Positions 1 to 11,103 of a DNA stretch of 64,000 bases are shown one piece after another. Numbering within the stretch: the stretch's first letter is position 1; each line of letters begins with the position of its first letter. Below the pieces are notes generated by a model. It saw nothing but the letters and a program-made list of their open reading frames with translations, was not told the origin of the DNA and did no database searches. The position numbers and the translations under genes were made by a program. The DNA comes from Coriobacteriia bacterium (lineage in GTDB: Bacteria; Actinomycetota; Coriobacteriia; Coriobacteriales; Eggerthellaceae), in NCBI GenBank assembly GCA_030536315.1, contig JAUNQF010000003.1, forward strand, positions 1 through 64,000, given 5' to 3'.

Positions 1-1
1 T

Positions 2-886
2 TTAAGCGACCCGAAGAAAAGGCAGGTTTATGATCAGTTCGGCACCGCAGGTGCCGCAGGTTTTCAAGGTGGTAATCCGTTTGCCGGCGGAGCCGGAGGT
101 CCATTTGGAGGCGGTGCCACTTATGTAAATGTTAACGGCATGCCTTTCGACATTGGAGATATATTTAAGGGAGCTAAGGGCTGAAGCGACATTTTAGACA
201 GAATGCGAAGTGGCGAAGGTATCTTCGGCACTGATTGGGATTTTAAAAGCAATGGTGGCCAGGGCTTTGGACGAAGCACCGCAGGTGCAAGTCCATTTGA
301 TCCATTTGGAGGGTCAGGTATGGGCTATGAACAAGCTGTTCCAAAAGAAAGTTTTGACATTAAGGCTGATTTAAATATTAGCTTCGATGAGGCATTTCGT
401 GGAGCGAAAAAAAATTTTAGTGTAAGGATACCAGGCAAGTCAAAGGCTGATTCAATATCTCTTAAGATTCCTGAGGGCTGCCCAGAAGGCACGAAGCTTC
501 GTCTTAAAGGTCAAGGAAAACCTTCGCCTTCAGGCGGCAATGGCGATTTGATTTGCGAAATTCATATTTCGCCACACAAGTATTTCGAGCTAGATGGCAA
601 AAACGTAATTGTAAATGTTCCGGTTACTAGCTGCGAAGCAGCTTTAGGGGACAAAGTAGAAGTCCCAACTCCAGATGGGAAGAAGCTTCGTATTCGTGTG
701 CCGAAGGGCACGCAAAGTGGCACCAAGCTTACAGTTAAAGGCAAAGGCGCACGTAAGCGCAATGGAAGCTTCGGAGATTTGATTGTAAAGATTGAAGTTG
801 TTGTTCCGAAGAATCTTACAAAAGAACAAGAGAAGAAGTTGAAGGCTTATAGCGAAGTCGAGGACAAGGGGGTCAGACCATGGTAA
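2..886 (+). CDS. dnaJ: DnaJ co-chaperone, zinc-finger-less type (5' end outside window)
   Basis: J-protein that delivers substrates to DnaK and stimulates its ATPase. The start is missing; the visible part opens with the end of the J domain (DPKKRQVYDQFG), followed by a Gly/Phe-rich linker and two C-terminal beta domains (from about residue 110 of the fragment). The CxxCxGxG zinc repeats are absent, as in CbpA/DnaJ2-type proteins. An in-frame TGA at 182-184 falls in the G/F linker (AKG-W-SDILDRM) and must be read through. The stop overlaps the hspR start, as in actinobacterial dnaK-grpE-dnaJ-hspR operons. The upstream operon genes are probably just outside the window. The call is secure. Confidence 0.93.
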
Positions 887-1308
887 TGGATGATCGAGAC
901 AGACCGGTATATATGATTAGTGTAGCGGCGGAACTTGCGGGCGTGCATCCGCAAACTTTGCGAGGTTATGAGCAAAAGGGATTGGTTGTGCCAAAGCGCA
1001 CAGAAGGAAACACGCGCAGGTATTCGCAGGCGGATATAGAGCGCCTCTCGCTGATAAGCGAGTTGACCGAAGAGGGCATTAATTTAGCCGGGGTTATTCG
1101 AATTTTAGACCTTCAGGGAAGATTGGAAGAGAGGAATAAAGAAGTAGACGATCTTCATAGTAGAGTTCGAAGATTGAAGGATAGAGTCCATGAGCTGGAA
1201 ACAAGAGAGAATGTTAAAGAGTTGGTAAACGATAATGAGAATTCGCTTGCAATAAGGAAGCACGGCGGATTATTGGAAGAGATTATAGAGGAGTTAGATA
1301 AGTTTTAG
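880..1308 (+). CDS. hspR: HspR, MerR-family heat-shock repressor
   Basis: MerR-type repressor of the dnaK/clpB regulon, 142 aa. It has an N-terminal winged helix (SVAAELAGVHPQTLRGYEQKG, about residues 14-34) and the family's RRYSQADIERL motif, then a coiled-coil C-terminus rich in Glu/Arg. It overlaps dnaJ by 7 bases, which implies translational coupling. Starts at 880 (ATG) and 886 (ATG) are both possible. Known HspR proteins bind HAIR elements (CTTGAGT-N7-ACTCAAG); I see none between here and clpB, so the operator is probably upstream of dnaK. Its position between dnaJ and clpB supports the name. Confidence 0.92.
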   Translation: MVMDDRDRPVYMISVAAELAGVHPQTLRGYEQKGLVVPKRTEGNTRRYSQADIERLSLISELTEEGINLAGVIRILDLQGRLEERNKEVDDLHSRVRRLKDRVHELETRENVKELVNDNENSLAIRKHGGLLEEIIEELDKF

Positions 1309-1315
1309 ACGTAAG

Positions 1316-1399
1316 GCCGGCCGCGCAAGGTGTGTGCTCTGGCTGCACTTTGAGCGAAGCGATGTGCAGACAGAGTGCGCACCGACTCGGCAGGCCGGC
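1316..1399 (+). promoter_or_regulatory. Long imperfect hairpin between hspR and clpB
   Basis: This GC-rich stretch in AT-rich surroundings folds back on itself. GCCGGCC (1316-1322) pairs with GGCCGGC (1393-1399). Inside, CTCTGGCTGCAC pairs with GTGCAGACAGAG with one mismatch around a 15-base loop. No U-tract follows, so it is not a classical terminator. It lies about 33 bases before the clpB start and could tune read-through or translation. Its function is unknown. Confidence 0.6.
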
Positions 1400-1432
1400 A
1401 GATAGAGTAAAAAGAAAGGATTAGTGGTTTAA

Positions 1433-4159
1433 ATGAATATGGGAAACTTAGGAAAATTAGCGCTTACCGCGCAGGAAGCGCTTCAAAATACAATGAACAT
1501 TGCCGGCGAAGCTAAAAGTGCTATGGCTCAACCAGTGCATATGCTAAAGGCTTTGCTGGACGCAAACGAGAATAACCTCGCAGCAATTATTAAGAGGATT
1601 GGTGCAGACCCAGATACGCTGCTTCAAAACGTCGAGGCAGAAATTGAGAGCATGCCAAAAACTGAAAGCAGTGGCGGCATGATTCCTACGGGTGCGCCTG
1701 GCCCTGAGCTTATGAATTTGCTGGATGAGGCAGTTAAAATTGCAGAAAAGCTTGGCGACCAATACGCAACAAGTGAACATTTGCTGATCGCACTTTCAAA
1801 AGATAAAGGAGCGGCAGGCAAAATCTTGAATGCTGCTGGCGTCACGCATAAAAATATTGAGGAGGCCTATGACAAGCTTCGCGGGGACACTCGCGTAACT
1901 GACCAAACCGAAAAAGCTCAATTTGAGTCTTTGGAACTTTATGGTCAGAACTTGACTCAGCTTGCTCGCGAAGGTAAGTTGGATCCTGTTATTGGCAGGG
2001 CCGATGAAATTCGTCGCACAATTCAGGTTCTTTCGCGCAGGACTAAAAACAACCCTGTGTTGATTGGTGAGCCTGGCACTGGTAAAACTGCGATTGTAGA
2101 AGGGTTGGCTCAACGTATTGTTGCGGGGGATGTGCCTTCGTCAATTCAAAACAAGGACATTATTAGTTTGGACTTGGGTGCTATGATGGCAGGTGCGAAG
2201 TACCGAGGTGAATTTGAGGACAGACTTAAAGCCGTTCTTCGTGAAGTTAAAGATAGCGCTGGGCAAATTATTTTGTTCATCGATGAGCTTCACACAATTG
2301 TAGGCGCTGGAAGCACAGGAGACTCTTCGCTTGATGCTGGAAATATGTTAAAGCCAGCTCTTGCTCGTGGTGAACTTCACGCAATTGGCGCCACAACTTT
2401 GGATGAATATAGAAAGTATGTTGAAAAAGATGCTGCGCTTGAGCGTCGTTTTCAGCCTGTTACAATTGGTGAGCCGAGCGTCGAAGACACCATCGCAATT
2501 TTGCGTGGCCTCAAGGAAAAATATGAAATCCATCATGGAGTTCGAATCCAGGATGGCGCAATTGTAAGTGCGGCTGAGCTTTCGAACCGCTATATTACAG
2601 ACCGCTTTTTACCTGATAAGGCTATTGATTTGATGGACGAAGCGGCTTCGCGTCTTCGCATTGAAATTGATAGCATGCCTGAAGAGGTCGATGCTGCTGA
2701 ACGCAAGTTGACTCAAATGCAAATTGAAGAGCAGGCCCTTATGAAGGAAAAGGACGATGCATCCAAAGAGCGTTTGAAGAAGTTGCAAAAGGAAATTGCT
2801 TCGGCTCAAGATGCGCTTAATAGCAAGAAGGCTGAATGGCAAAACGAAAAGGATGTTATCGTTAATGTTCAAAATATCAAGAGCGAACTTGACAAGGCGC
2901 GTGCTGACGAAGAACGTGCAACTCGCGAAGGCAATTTGTCTGAAGCATCCGAGATTCGTTTTTCACTAATTCCAAAGCTTGAGAAAGATTTAAAAGATGC
3001 CGAAAAGCTTCTCGAGAAAAAGCAAAAGGAAGGCGCGATTTTAAAAGAGGAAGTAACCTCCGAAGAAGTTGCTGAAGTTGTTTCAATTTGAACGGGCATT
3101 CCTGTAACAAAAATGATGCAAGGTGATTTAGAGAAGCTTGCTAATTTAGAAGAGCGTTTGCACGAGCGTGTTATTGGTCAGGACCGTGCGGTTAGCAGTG
3201 TTGCAAGTGCGATTCGGCGTTCGCGTTCGGGGCTTTCGGACCCAGAGCGACCAATTGGAAGTTTCTTATTCCTTGGGCCTACTGGTGTTGGTAAGACCGA
3301 GCTTGCAAAGGCTTTGGCTGAGAATTTATTTGATAGCGAAAAGGCAATGGTTCGCATCGATATGAGTGAATACATGGAGAAATTTAGCGTTCAACGCCTG
3401 ATTGGTGCTCCTCCAGGATATGTTGGTTATGACGAAGGTGGACAGCTCACTGAAGCTGTTCGTCGCAAGCCTTATAGCGTTATCTTGCTTGACGAAATTG
3501 AGAAGGCACATCCAGATGTCTTCAATGTCTTACTTCAAGTGTTAGATGATGGACGCCTTACCGATGGTCAAGGTCGCGTTGTGTCTTTTAAGAACACAAT
3601 TATTATTATGACGTCTAACATTGGAAGCGACCAGATTCGCGAGATTAGTGAGAAGCGTAAGGATGCGGCCCTTGATAGTAAAGGTAAGCCAAAAGATTTA
3701 AATAAAGGTAAAAGTGAAGACAAGTCGCTTGCCGATTTAATGAACAATCCTGAAGAGATGACAACAAAGAACTTGGCTGACATTGCCAACAAGATGCAAG
3801 ATGCATTGAAGTCAACCTTTAAGCCAGAGTTTTTAAACCGCATCGATGAGATTATTACTTTCGATGAACTAACGCTAACAGACATCGAACCAATTGTTGA
3901 CCTTCAGCTCAACGATGTTCGCAAGCGCTTGGCTGACAGAGACATTACTCTCGAAGTTGACGGCGAAGCTTTAGAGCACCTCGCTATTGACGGTTACGAT
4001 CCAGTTTATGGTGCACGTCCTCTCAAGAGACTTGTTCAGCGTGAGATTGTAGATAAAATTGCTAACGAAGTTGTTTCCGGCAAGCTTGTTGATAAGTGCA
4101 AAGTCAAAGTTTTCATCAACAAAAACGGCGACTACGATTGCAAAATAACGAATAAATAG
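1433..4159 (+). CDS. clpB: ClpB protein disaggregase
   Basis: Hexameric AAA+ disaggregase that works with DnaK/DnaJ; 908 aa when TGA is read as Trp. Order of domains: Clp-N domain, AAA1 with Walker A GEPGTGKT (about residue 212), middle coiled-coil (about 400-540), AAA2 with Walker A GPTGVGKT (about 615) and the C-terminal D2 small domain. TGA at 3089-3091 is residue 553 in the near-invariant VVSxWTGIPV motif, so it must encode Trp; under the standard code the gene would appear cut in two. An alternative start is the ATG at 1439. It follows hspR, fitting heat-shock control. A Lys-rich insertion of roughly 40 residues precedes the sensor region of AAA2. Confidence 0.96.
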
Positions 4160-4231
4160 TTCTTGCGGAAAAGTGGGGCGAGTGTTAGAATTATTTCATC
4201 AAAAAATTCTATCTACAAAAGGAGGAAGAAA

Positions 4232-5350
4232 ATGATTGTAGGTTGTCCTAAAGAAATTATGAACAGTGAAAACCGTGTTGGCTTAACACCTGACAATGTT
4301 GCTCAGTATGTTGCTCATGGCCATAAGGTTTTAGTTCAAACAAAGGCTGGTGAGGCTTCGGGCTTCAGCGATGCTGAGTACAGAAAAGCTGGTGCTAAGA
4401 TTGTTAAGACTGCTCGCGAGGTTTGGTCTAAGGCTGAAATGATTCAAAAGGTTAAGGAGCCTATCGAATCTGAGTACAAGTTACTCAAGAAGGAATCGAT
4501 TGTTTACACTTATTTGCATCTTGCAAACCACAAGGGTTTGACAGAAGCAATGCTTAAGAAAAAAGTTAAGGGTGTAGCATTTGAGACAATTACTAACCCT
4601 GACGGAACTGGCCGTCCATGCTTGTGGCCAATGTCTCAAGTTGCTGGTCTTCTTTCAATCCAGGAAGGCGCAAAATATTTAGAGCGCACTTATGGAGGCG
4701 AAGGCTTACTTCTTCATGGCGTTCCAGGTGTTAAAAAAGGTAATGTTGTTATCATTGGTGGTGGTATGGCAGGTACTTATGCTGCTAAAGCTGCTGTTGG
4801 TATTGGTGCAAATGTTACAATTATGGACGTTGATCTTAACAGATTGGCTTATCTCGAAGATATCTTCGGCGATCGTGTAACTACTCTATATTCTTCTCCA
4901 GGAAATATTGAAAATGCTATCAAAGATGCTGACATTGTTGTCGGATCAGTTTTGATTCCTGGTGCGAAGACACCACAACTTATCCGCAAAAAGCATCTTA
5001 AGCTCATGAAAAAGGGTAGTGTTATTGTTGATATTGCTATCGATCAAGGTGGTGCAATTGAAACATCTCATGTTACAACACATCAAGATCCTATTTTTAT
5101 TAAAGATGGTATTGTTCATTATTGTGTTGGTAACATGCCTGGTGCTGTACCTTATACTTCAACAATGGCTCTTACTAATGCCACTATTCGCAACGGCCTT
5201 CTTATTGCTGATAAGGGTCTTGAAGGTGCATGCAAAATTAACCCTGGTCTTGTTCCTGGCATCAACACATATGATGGCAAGTGCGTTTTCAAGGGTGTTG
5301 CTGATGCTTTCCGCATTAAGTACACTCCAGTCGAAGAAGTTCTTAACTAA
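4232..5350 (+). CDS. ald: Alanine dehydrogenase
   Basis: NAD-dependent alanine dehydrogenase interconverting L-alanine and pyruvate plus ammonia; 372 aa, the normal length. The N-terminus MIVGCPKEI and the lysine in the VQTKAGEASGF segment are family hallmarks. The Rossmann motif GGGMAGTYAAKAA lies near residue 175, and a conserved GNMPGAVPYTST segment lies near 300. The start at 4232 is chosen because a strong AGGAGG (about 4219-4224) precedes it; an upstream in-frame ATG at 4163 would add 23 residues unlike the family. A terminator follows directly, so it is probably monocistronic. Confidence 0.96.
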   Translation: MIVGCPKEIMNSENRVGLTPDNVAQYVAHGHKVLVQTKAGEASGFSDAEYRKAGAKIVKTAREVWSKAEMIQKVKEPIESEYKLLKKESIVYTYLHLANHKGLTEAMLKKKVKGVAFETITNPDGTGRPCLWPMSQVAGLLSIQEGAKYLERTYGGEGLLLHGVPGVKKGNVVIIGGGMAGTYAAKAAVGIGANVTIMDVDLNRLAYLEDIFGDRVTTLYSSPGNIENAIKDADIVVGSVLIPGAKTPQLIRKKHLKLMKKGSVIVDIAIDQGGAIETSHVTTHQDPIFIKDGIVHYCVGNMPGAVPYTSTMALTNATIRNGLLIADKGLEGACKINPGLVPGINTYDGKCVFKGVADAFRIKYTPVEEVLN

Positions 5351-5370
5351 TAGTTGAACTAAAAAATTAA

Positions 5371-5401
5371 AGCAGCCTGGATTCGTCCGGGCTGTTTTTT
5401 T
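5371..5401 (+). terminator. Rho-independent terminator after ald
   Basis: A stem of CAGCCTGGA and TCCGGGCTG around a TTCG tetraloop is followed by seven T residues. It sits 20 bases after the ald stop codon and is the clearest intrinsic terminator in the window. Confidence 0.92.
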
Positions 5402-5460
5402 ATGCACGAAATTCCACCTACTTTGCTATAATTCAATTTCGATATCGACAGGAGTTTATA

Positions 5461-6240
5461 ATGGCGAAAAAGAAAACTAAATTTATAATTAAGGATTGGT
5501 ATTATTTGGCAGGACCTTTATCGTTGGTCGCTTTTTTATTAATGGATGTTATTGGCGGTTTTAATTATCCAGGATATGATTGGTCTGGCCAGGTTATTCA
5601 AGATTTACTTGCTCTTAATGCACATTCTTTTCCATTCGCTCTTGTATTTTGTATTATTTATTTGTTGTTGACTGTTTTTGCAGCTTATTGTATTTACAAG
5701 TTCTTTAAAACTAATAAACTTAATAAGCAAATTTCTCGTGGAGTTAAATTATTTTTAATTGCCGCAATTGTTGCTGCGATTTCACTTGCAGTTTTTTATA
5801 TGCCAGAAAGCGGAATTCTTGCAAAAGTTAAGGATCAAGGTGTTATTGCTACAACCACCGAAGTTGTAGATTCCGAATCTGAAACGCAAGAAACCCAAGA
5901 AGTCTTCGATGCGGATGCCACTATGGAAAACCTGGCTACAGTAGGGGAAATGATTTCTCATCCATTAACAATTTGTAATCTTGCACTTGGTTTTGTTTCG
6001 GGAATTTTAGCTGTAATTGCATTTATTTTTATGATTATTGGTGGATTTAAAAAGAAGGGAAAACTCTTCTTCGCTGCCGCTTCAATATTCTGTCTTGTAC
6101 TTGTTTTATATTCAAATATAGCATTTATAGTTATGGACACAAGCATAATGGGTCTTAATGCTCGATTTGCTTCATATTCTATTGCCCTGTTTATGGCATT
6201 TTTAGGCTCTTACATCTATATAACAGACGTTAAAGAGTAA
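5461..6240 (+). CDS. DUF998-type integral membrane protein
   Basis: A 259-aa membrane protein with about six hydrophobic segments: near residues 15-32, 58-85, 98-118, 170-195, 205-225 and 232-252. A Glu/Thr-rich soluble loop lies at about 125-160. The N-terminal pattern (LAGPL, then YDWSGQVIQDL after the first helix) resembles the DUF998 family, whose function is unknown. A GGAG lies 6-10 bases before the ATG. The permease gene follows 3 bases after the stop and is probably cotranscribed. The DUF998 assignment is moderately secure. Confidence 0.7.
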   Translation: MAKKKTKFIIKDWYYLAGPLSLVAFLLMDVIGGFNYPGYDWSGQVIQDLLALNAHSFPFALVFCIIYLLLTVFAAYCIYKFFKTNKLNKQISRGVKLFLIAAIVAAISLAVFYMPESGILAKVKDQGVIATTTEVVDSESETQETQEVFDADATMENLATVGEMISHPLTICNLALGFVSGILAVIAFIFMIIGGFKKKGKLFFAAASIFCLVLVLYSNIAFIVMDTSIMGLNARFASYSIALFMAFLGSYIYITDVKE

Positions 6241-6242
6241 TT

Positions 6243-7583
6243 TTGAGTGCAAATTTAGAACGTAAAATAGGTTTATGAGCTATTGTTTCCTTAGGTATCG
6301 GAGCGACAATCGGTACAGGTATATTTACTACCATGTCCGAAGTTGCTGCTATTTCTGGATGTGGAATTATATTAGTGCTTGCATATGTTGTTGGAGGATT
6401 GCTGCAGATACCTGCAAACTTTTGTTATGCCGAGTTGTCCAGTGCTTACCCTCAAGACGGGGGATATTACATTTACATCAAAGAAGCCGGAAGTCCGAAC
6501 TTAGGTTTCTTTTGTGGTTGATCTAGTTTTTGGGCTCTTGATCCTCCATCTTTGTCTATTATTGCTCTTGGTTTAGTAAGCTATTTATCTTTTTTAACTA
6601 ATTTTGACACGATTGTTCTAAGGGCTATTGCGGTTTGCATAATTTTATTATTTATGATTTTAAATATTAGATCTGTTGGCGGCGGAAGTATTGTTCAGAT
6701 TATTTTAACAGTATTAAAAATTCTTCCTTTTGTAATAGTAATAGGTTTAGGTTTATTCTTTTTGAAAGAAAATTTTATTGCTAGCGAAATTCAGGATTTT
6801 AGCAATATTACCAATTCCTCGGAACCATGAATTTTGACTATATTTACAGCTATTGCTGCAACTACATTTTCTTATGACGGAATGTATGCTCCTACATATA
6901 TGGCTGGCGAAGTTAAGAATCCAAAAAAAGTCATGCCTATTGCCTTTATAATTATTGCTCTTGTTGTAGTTCTATTGTATTTTGCGCTTTCGTTGGTTTC
7001 TGTTGGTCTTTTAACTACACAAGAAATTGCTCAAAGTTCAGCGCCAATTGCTCAAGTTGCTTCTCGAATTCCTTTAATAGGGAACTTTGCTGAAACTATT
7101 GTTGCTGTTATGGCTGTCATTGTTATTATAGGTTCATTGGCAAGCGTTACGATGTATCAGCCTAGACTTGGTTATTCTATGGCAAAGGATGGTCTTTTCT
7201 TTAAAGTTTTTGCTAAGGTTCACTCGAAGTATAAATCTCCTTATGCTGCTATCATTATTTATTGTTCGTATTCAATAATATTGACTTTTGTTGGTAATTT
7301 AAGCGATTTATTAGGCTATTTTACGTTAATTACTTTATTGAGAAATTTTATGACTTTTGGAACTATATTTTTCTTGAGAAAAAAGGATTCATACAAGCCT
7401 TCATATAAAGCACCTGGTGGATTAACTTGTCCAATAGTTTCTTGTCTAGTTACTTCTTTGCTATTTATTGGTGTTTTTATAAATAATGCAATTCCGAGTT
7501 TAATTGCTATGATTGCTCTGGCAATTACTGGAGTCATTGCTTATTATATATTTAAAAAAATGAGTTATAGTAGTTTGGATTAA
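6243..7583 (+). CDS. APC-superfamily amino-acid permease (first of a tandem pair)
   Basis: Secondary transporter of the amino acid-polyamine-organocation superfamily, 446 aa, about 12 membrane helices. The signature GATIGTGIF (residues about 19-27) in the first helix binds the amino-acid backbone in this family. FCYAELSSAYPQDGGYY near residue 60 and AGEVKNPKK near residue 220 are also typical of the LAT-like branch. In-frame TGA codons occur at residues 12, 93 and 196 (6276, 6519, 6828); without reassignment the gene looks like a three-piece pseudogene. The likely start is TTG at 6243, giving MSANLERKIGLW. It is paralogous to the next gene. Substrate unknown. Confidence 0.88.
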
Positions 7584-7635
7584 TATTAGCGCGAAAAAAG
7601 AAAATAAGTATACAAATTCAAGGCTTGAAAGAAAG

Positions 7636-8943
7636 ATGGGGCTTGGGGCGCTCATTGGTTTAGGTGTTGGTGCTACTGTTGGTTCTGGAATTTTTTCTAC
7701 CATTTCAAGTGTTGCTAACACAGCTGAGTCAAGTTTGTTTTTAGTTTTGGCATTTGCTGTTGCAACGTTGCTTCAGATTCCTGGAAGTTTTTGTTATGCT
7801 GAACTTGCTAGTGCTTATCCCGAAGACGGTGGCCATTATGTTTATTTCCGTGAAGCTGGTTTTAAGATGGTTACTTTTATCATTGGCTGAATTACATTTC
7901 TTGCTCTCGACGCTCCTGCATTGTCTGTTATGTCTTTGGCGATCGTAAATTACTTACATTACTTTTTCCATGTTGACGTGATATTTTTAAGACTTATTGC
8001 TATTGCAATTATCTTTGGATTTGCTTGTATGCATATACGTTCAGTAAAGGTTGGAAGTACTGTGCAGGCTGCAATTACCTTTATTAAGATTGTACCTTTT
8101 GTATTGATAATTGGGGTAGGTGCTTTTTTTATAAATCCAGATTTGCTTTTGTCTCCTGAGACAATTTCTGGCGCTAATAATTTACCTAATTCAGGAATAG
8201 CAATAATGCCGTTATTTAGCGCTATTGCTTTAAGCTTTTTCTCGTGCGATGGAGTTTTTGCAGGGTGTTATGTTTCAGGCGAGGTAAAAAACCCGAAGAA
8301 AACTTTGCCCCTCGGACTTGTTTTATCAGTTTTAATTATCATGCTTTTGTACGTTGGTTTAACAACCACTGCTACTGGACTTATGCCGGTCGATGAAATT
8401 GCTTCGAGTACGGCTCCAATTGCAGATATGGCTGGAAAACTTCCAGTAATAGGAATGTATGCGGGACCTATAATTGCTGTTGTAGCTATTATTGTTATTA
8501 TGGGAACAATTTCAAGTTGCATGCTATATATGCCTCGCTTTGAGTTTGCAATGGCTCGTGATGGGCTCTTTTTCCCAATTTTTGCAAAGGTTCACAGGAA
8601 GTTTAAAACTCCACACAGAGCCATCACAATCTTTTGCGCTTACGCAATTTTTCTCGTGTTCTTTGGTGATTTGAGCAATCTTCTTGGTGCATTAACCATT
8701 ATTATTCTTCTTAAAAACACACTCACATTTGCAACAATTTTTATACTCCGAAGAAAAGAAAACTACAATCCAACTTACAGGTCTCCTGGTAATTGACTTA
8801 TGCCAATTATTTCAACAGTTGCTACTGGAATCTTATTCGTTTTTGCAATAATTACTGCTTCTTCATTTCAAATCTTATTTAATGTTGGAATAATTATCCT
8901 TGGTATTGTTGCTTACTTTGTTTGAAAACATTTCAATAAATAA
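7636..8943 (+). CDS. APC-superfamily amino-acid permease (second of a tandem pair)
   Basis: Paralogue of the preceding permease, with the same layout and motifs: GATVGSGIF in helix 1, FCYAELASAYPEDGGHY, and SGEVKNPKK near residue 220. In-frame TGAs at 7888, 8794 and 8923 are read as Trp; the last two lie in the C-terminal helices, so a standard-code reading would lose the C-terminus. The ATG at 7636 is the first conventional start. However, homology with the upstream copy begins about 4 codons earlier (RLERK), so an ATT at 7585 may be the true start, which would be unusual. It ends where convergent priA begins, with no gap. Confidence 0.85.
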
Positions 8944-11073
8944 CTACAATAAATTAATCGGATCTATATCGATTGTTACTTTTACTTTTGTGGTTTTCTT
9001 TAGAGGCTTTAAGGATTCTTCTATAAATTTTGATAGATTAAAATTTAATGGAGCCTTAAGTACAATATGGTAGCGATATTGATTACGAAGTTTTTCAATC
9101 ACGCAACTTGTTGACGGCATTATATTTATTCTTTCGTTAATATTATTTTCTAGAAGTTGTTGTATCTCATTGCTATATTGCATTGCGGCGTCTTCGTCAG
9201 GCGAAGAGGAGATAATGTTGGCTAATTGATAATACGGAGGAAAATGTAGAAGCCCTCGTTTTTGAGATTCAATAGAAAGGAAGGTCTTCTTGTCGTATAT
9301 TGTTGCAAGCTCAACTGCTTCGCTATCAGGAGTATAAGTTTGAACAATCACTTTACCAGGTTTTTCACCTCGGCCAGCACGTCCTGCTACTTGCAAAATC
9401 ATATTAAAGGTTCTCTCTGAAGACCTAAAATCTGGCAAACTCAAATTTGTATCTACAAGCACAATTCCTACTAGTGTTACCTCATCGAAGTCCAGACCCT
9501 TTGCTATCATCTGAGTTCCAAGAAGCACTGCTGGCCCAGATTTCGAAAATTCGTCTAAGCATTTTTGATGCCCGCCAACATTTTTTGTTGTGTCTGCATC
9601 CATACGAATTACTGATACTTGTTTAAGATCGTTTTCAAAAAGCAAAGCCTTAAGTGAGTCTTCGACATTTTGAGTACCTGCACCATATCTTGCAATATAA
9701 GGGCTTCCGCATTCCGGACACTTAACAGGTACTTGTTCTTTAAGGCCGCAATGGTGGCATTTTAATTCTTGCGAAGTTGAGGCGCCAGAGTGGCTTCTAT
9801 GATATGTCATGGTGGTCGAACAGTTTGAACAAGTTGGTGTGTATCCACAATTACGGCAAAACATATAATTTGAAAATCCTCGTCGATTATGGAAAAGAAG
9901 AACTTTATTGCCTTCAGACAATTCTTTTAGGATGTTTTTTCTAAGGTGATACGAAAATAGATTTTTACTGCCTGATTTAAATTCCATTCCCATATCAACA
10001 ACTTCAATTTGGGGAAGTGGCTTGCCATTTGTTCTTTCAGGAAGTTCAAGTAGACGTCAATTTTTTTCAGTCTCGCATTTATATAATGACTCCATTGAAG
10101 GGGTTGCCGAACCAAGAATGAGCAGGGCGTTATTTGTGGTTGAAAGCCACTCAGCGCAAGTTCGTGTATGATAGCGCGGATTGTTATCTTGCTTGTAAGA
10201 GTTTTCGTGTTCTTCGTCAATTACAATTAGACCAATATTTTTAAGAGGGCAAAATAAGGCACTCCTGGCCCCAATCACAAGTTTTATTTCTCCATTTTTA
10301 ATCCGATGAAATTGATTGAAGCGCTCTGCAGGCGTCATTTTTGAATGAAGAACAGCAATCTTGCTACCGAAGCGAGCGCTAAAGCGCGATACAATTTGAG
10401 GTGTTAATGAAATTTCCGGAACTAAAACTATTGCAGTTTTGTCAATATCTAAAACTTTTGCTATAGCTCTAAGATAAACTTCAGTTTTACCGCTTCCTGT
10501 TACGCCATCCAGAACAAAAGCATTATTTAAGTTTGAATCTATTGAAGATGCTATAGCGTCTAGCGAGACTTGCTGACCCTTTGTGAGTTGAAATTTTTCT
10601 CAATCTTTTTCAGCAAAATTTTTTGAAATATATTTTTCGGTATAGTTTTTATCTGTAATTCTAAATTTGTGGGATGTTGCAATTCATTTATTGCCAACAT
10701 GTTTTAGCCTAGGCATGCTGCCTGATGGTACAAATAGACGAAGCGCCGTGGCCATTGCACATAAATATTTATTTGCGATAAATTTTGCAAATTCGTAAGA
10801 GTCTTTATCAAAAAACGATTCACTTACAACACATGCAATGCTCTTTAGTGAATTTGTCGGTCTGGAGATTTCTGTTTCGCTGACAATGTCAACTATAAAT
10901 CCAAGCTTGAATTGTTTACCGAAGGGAACAACGCAAACGCAGCCAACTTCGGCTTCGTAATTTTTACTAGATTCAAATTCAACTTGCGAACTTTTGCCTG
11001 GTAAAATAGCGAATTCAAGTGGATTCGAGAATTGGTTGCTTTGTATGTCTAAAATTACTTTTGCAACTTGCAT
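8944..11073 (-). CDS. priA: PriA primosomal helicase
   Basis: Superfamily 2 DNA helicase that restarts stalled replication forks; 709 aa. The N-terminal 3'-end-binding domain is followed by Walker A GVTGSGKTEVY (about residue 190), a DEEH box (VIDEEHENSYKQ) and GSATPS. The four paired cysteine motifs CRNC, CSNC, CHHC and CPEC (about residues 405-458) bind two zinc ions, and the C-terminal helicase lobe follows (QVAGRAGR). In-frame TGAs (complement at 10057, about 10598 and 10684) read as Trp join what would otherwise be three fragments. All helicase motifs are present, unlike the degenerate PriA of some actinobacteria. It lies downstream of the MATE gene with a 30-base gap. Confidence 0.94.
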
Positions 11074-11103
11074 GGTAGCGCTATTCTAATACATTTTATT
11101 TAA

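Noticed and set aside
1433-4159. clpB as two split genes
   Set aside because: The break is a single TGA in the invariant VVSxWTG motif, with no frame change.
6243-8943. Permeases as degraded pseudogenes with several stops
   Set aside because: All interruptions are TGA, the frame is otherwise intact, and conserved motifs continue across each one; Trp reading restores full-length proteins.
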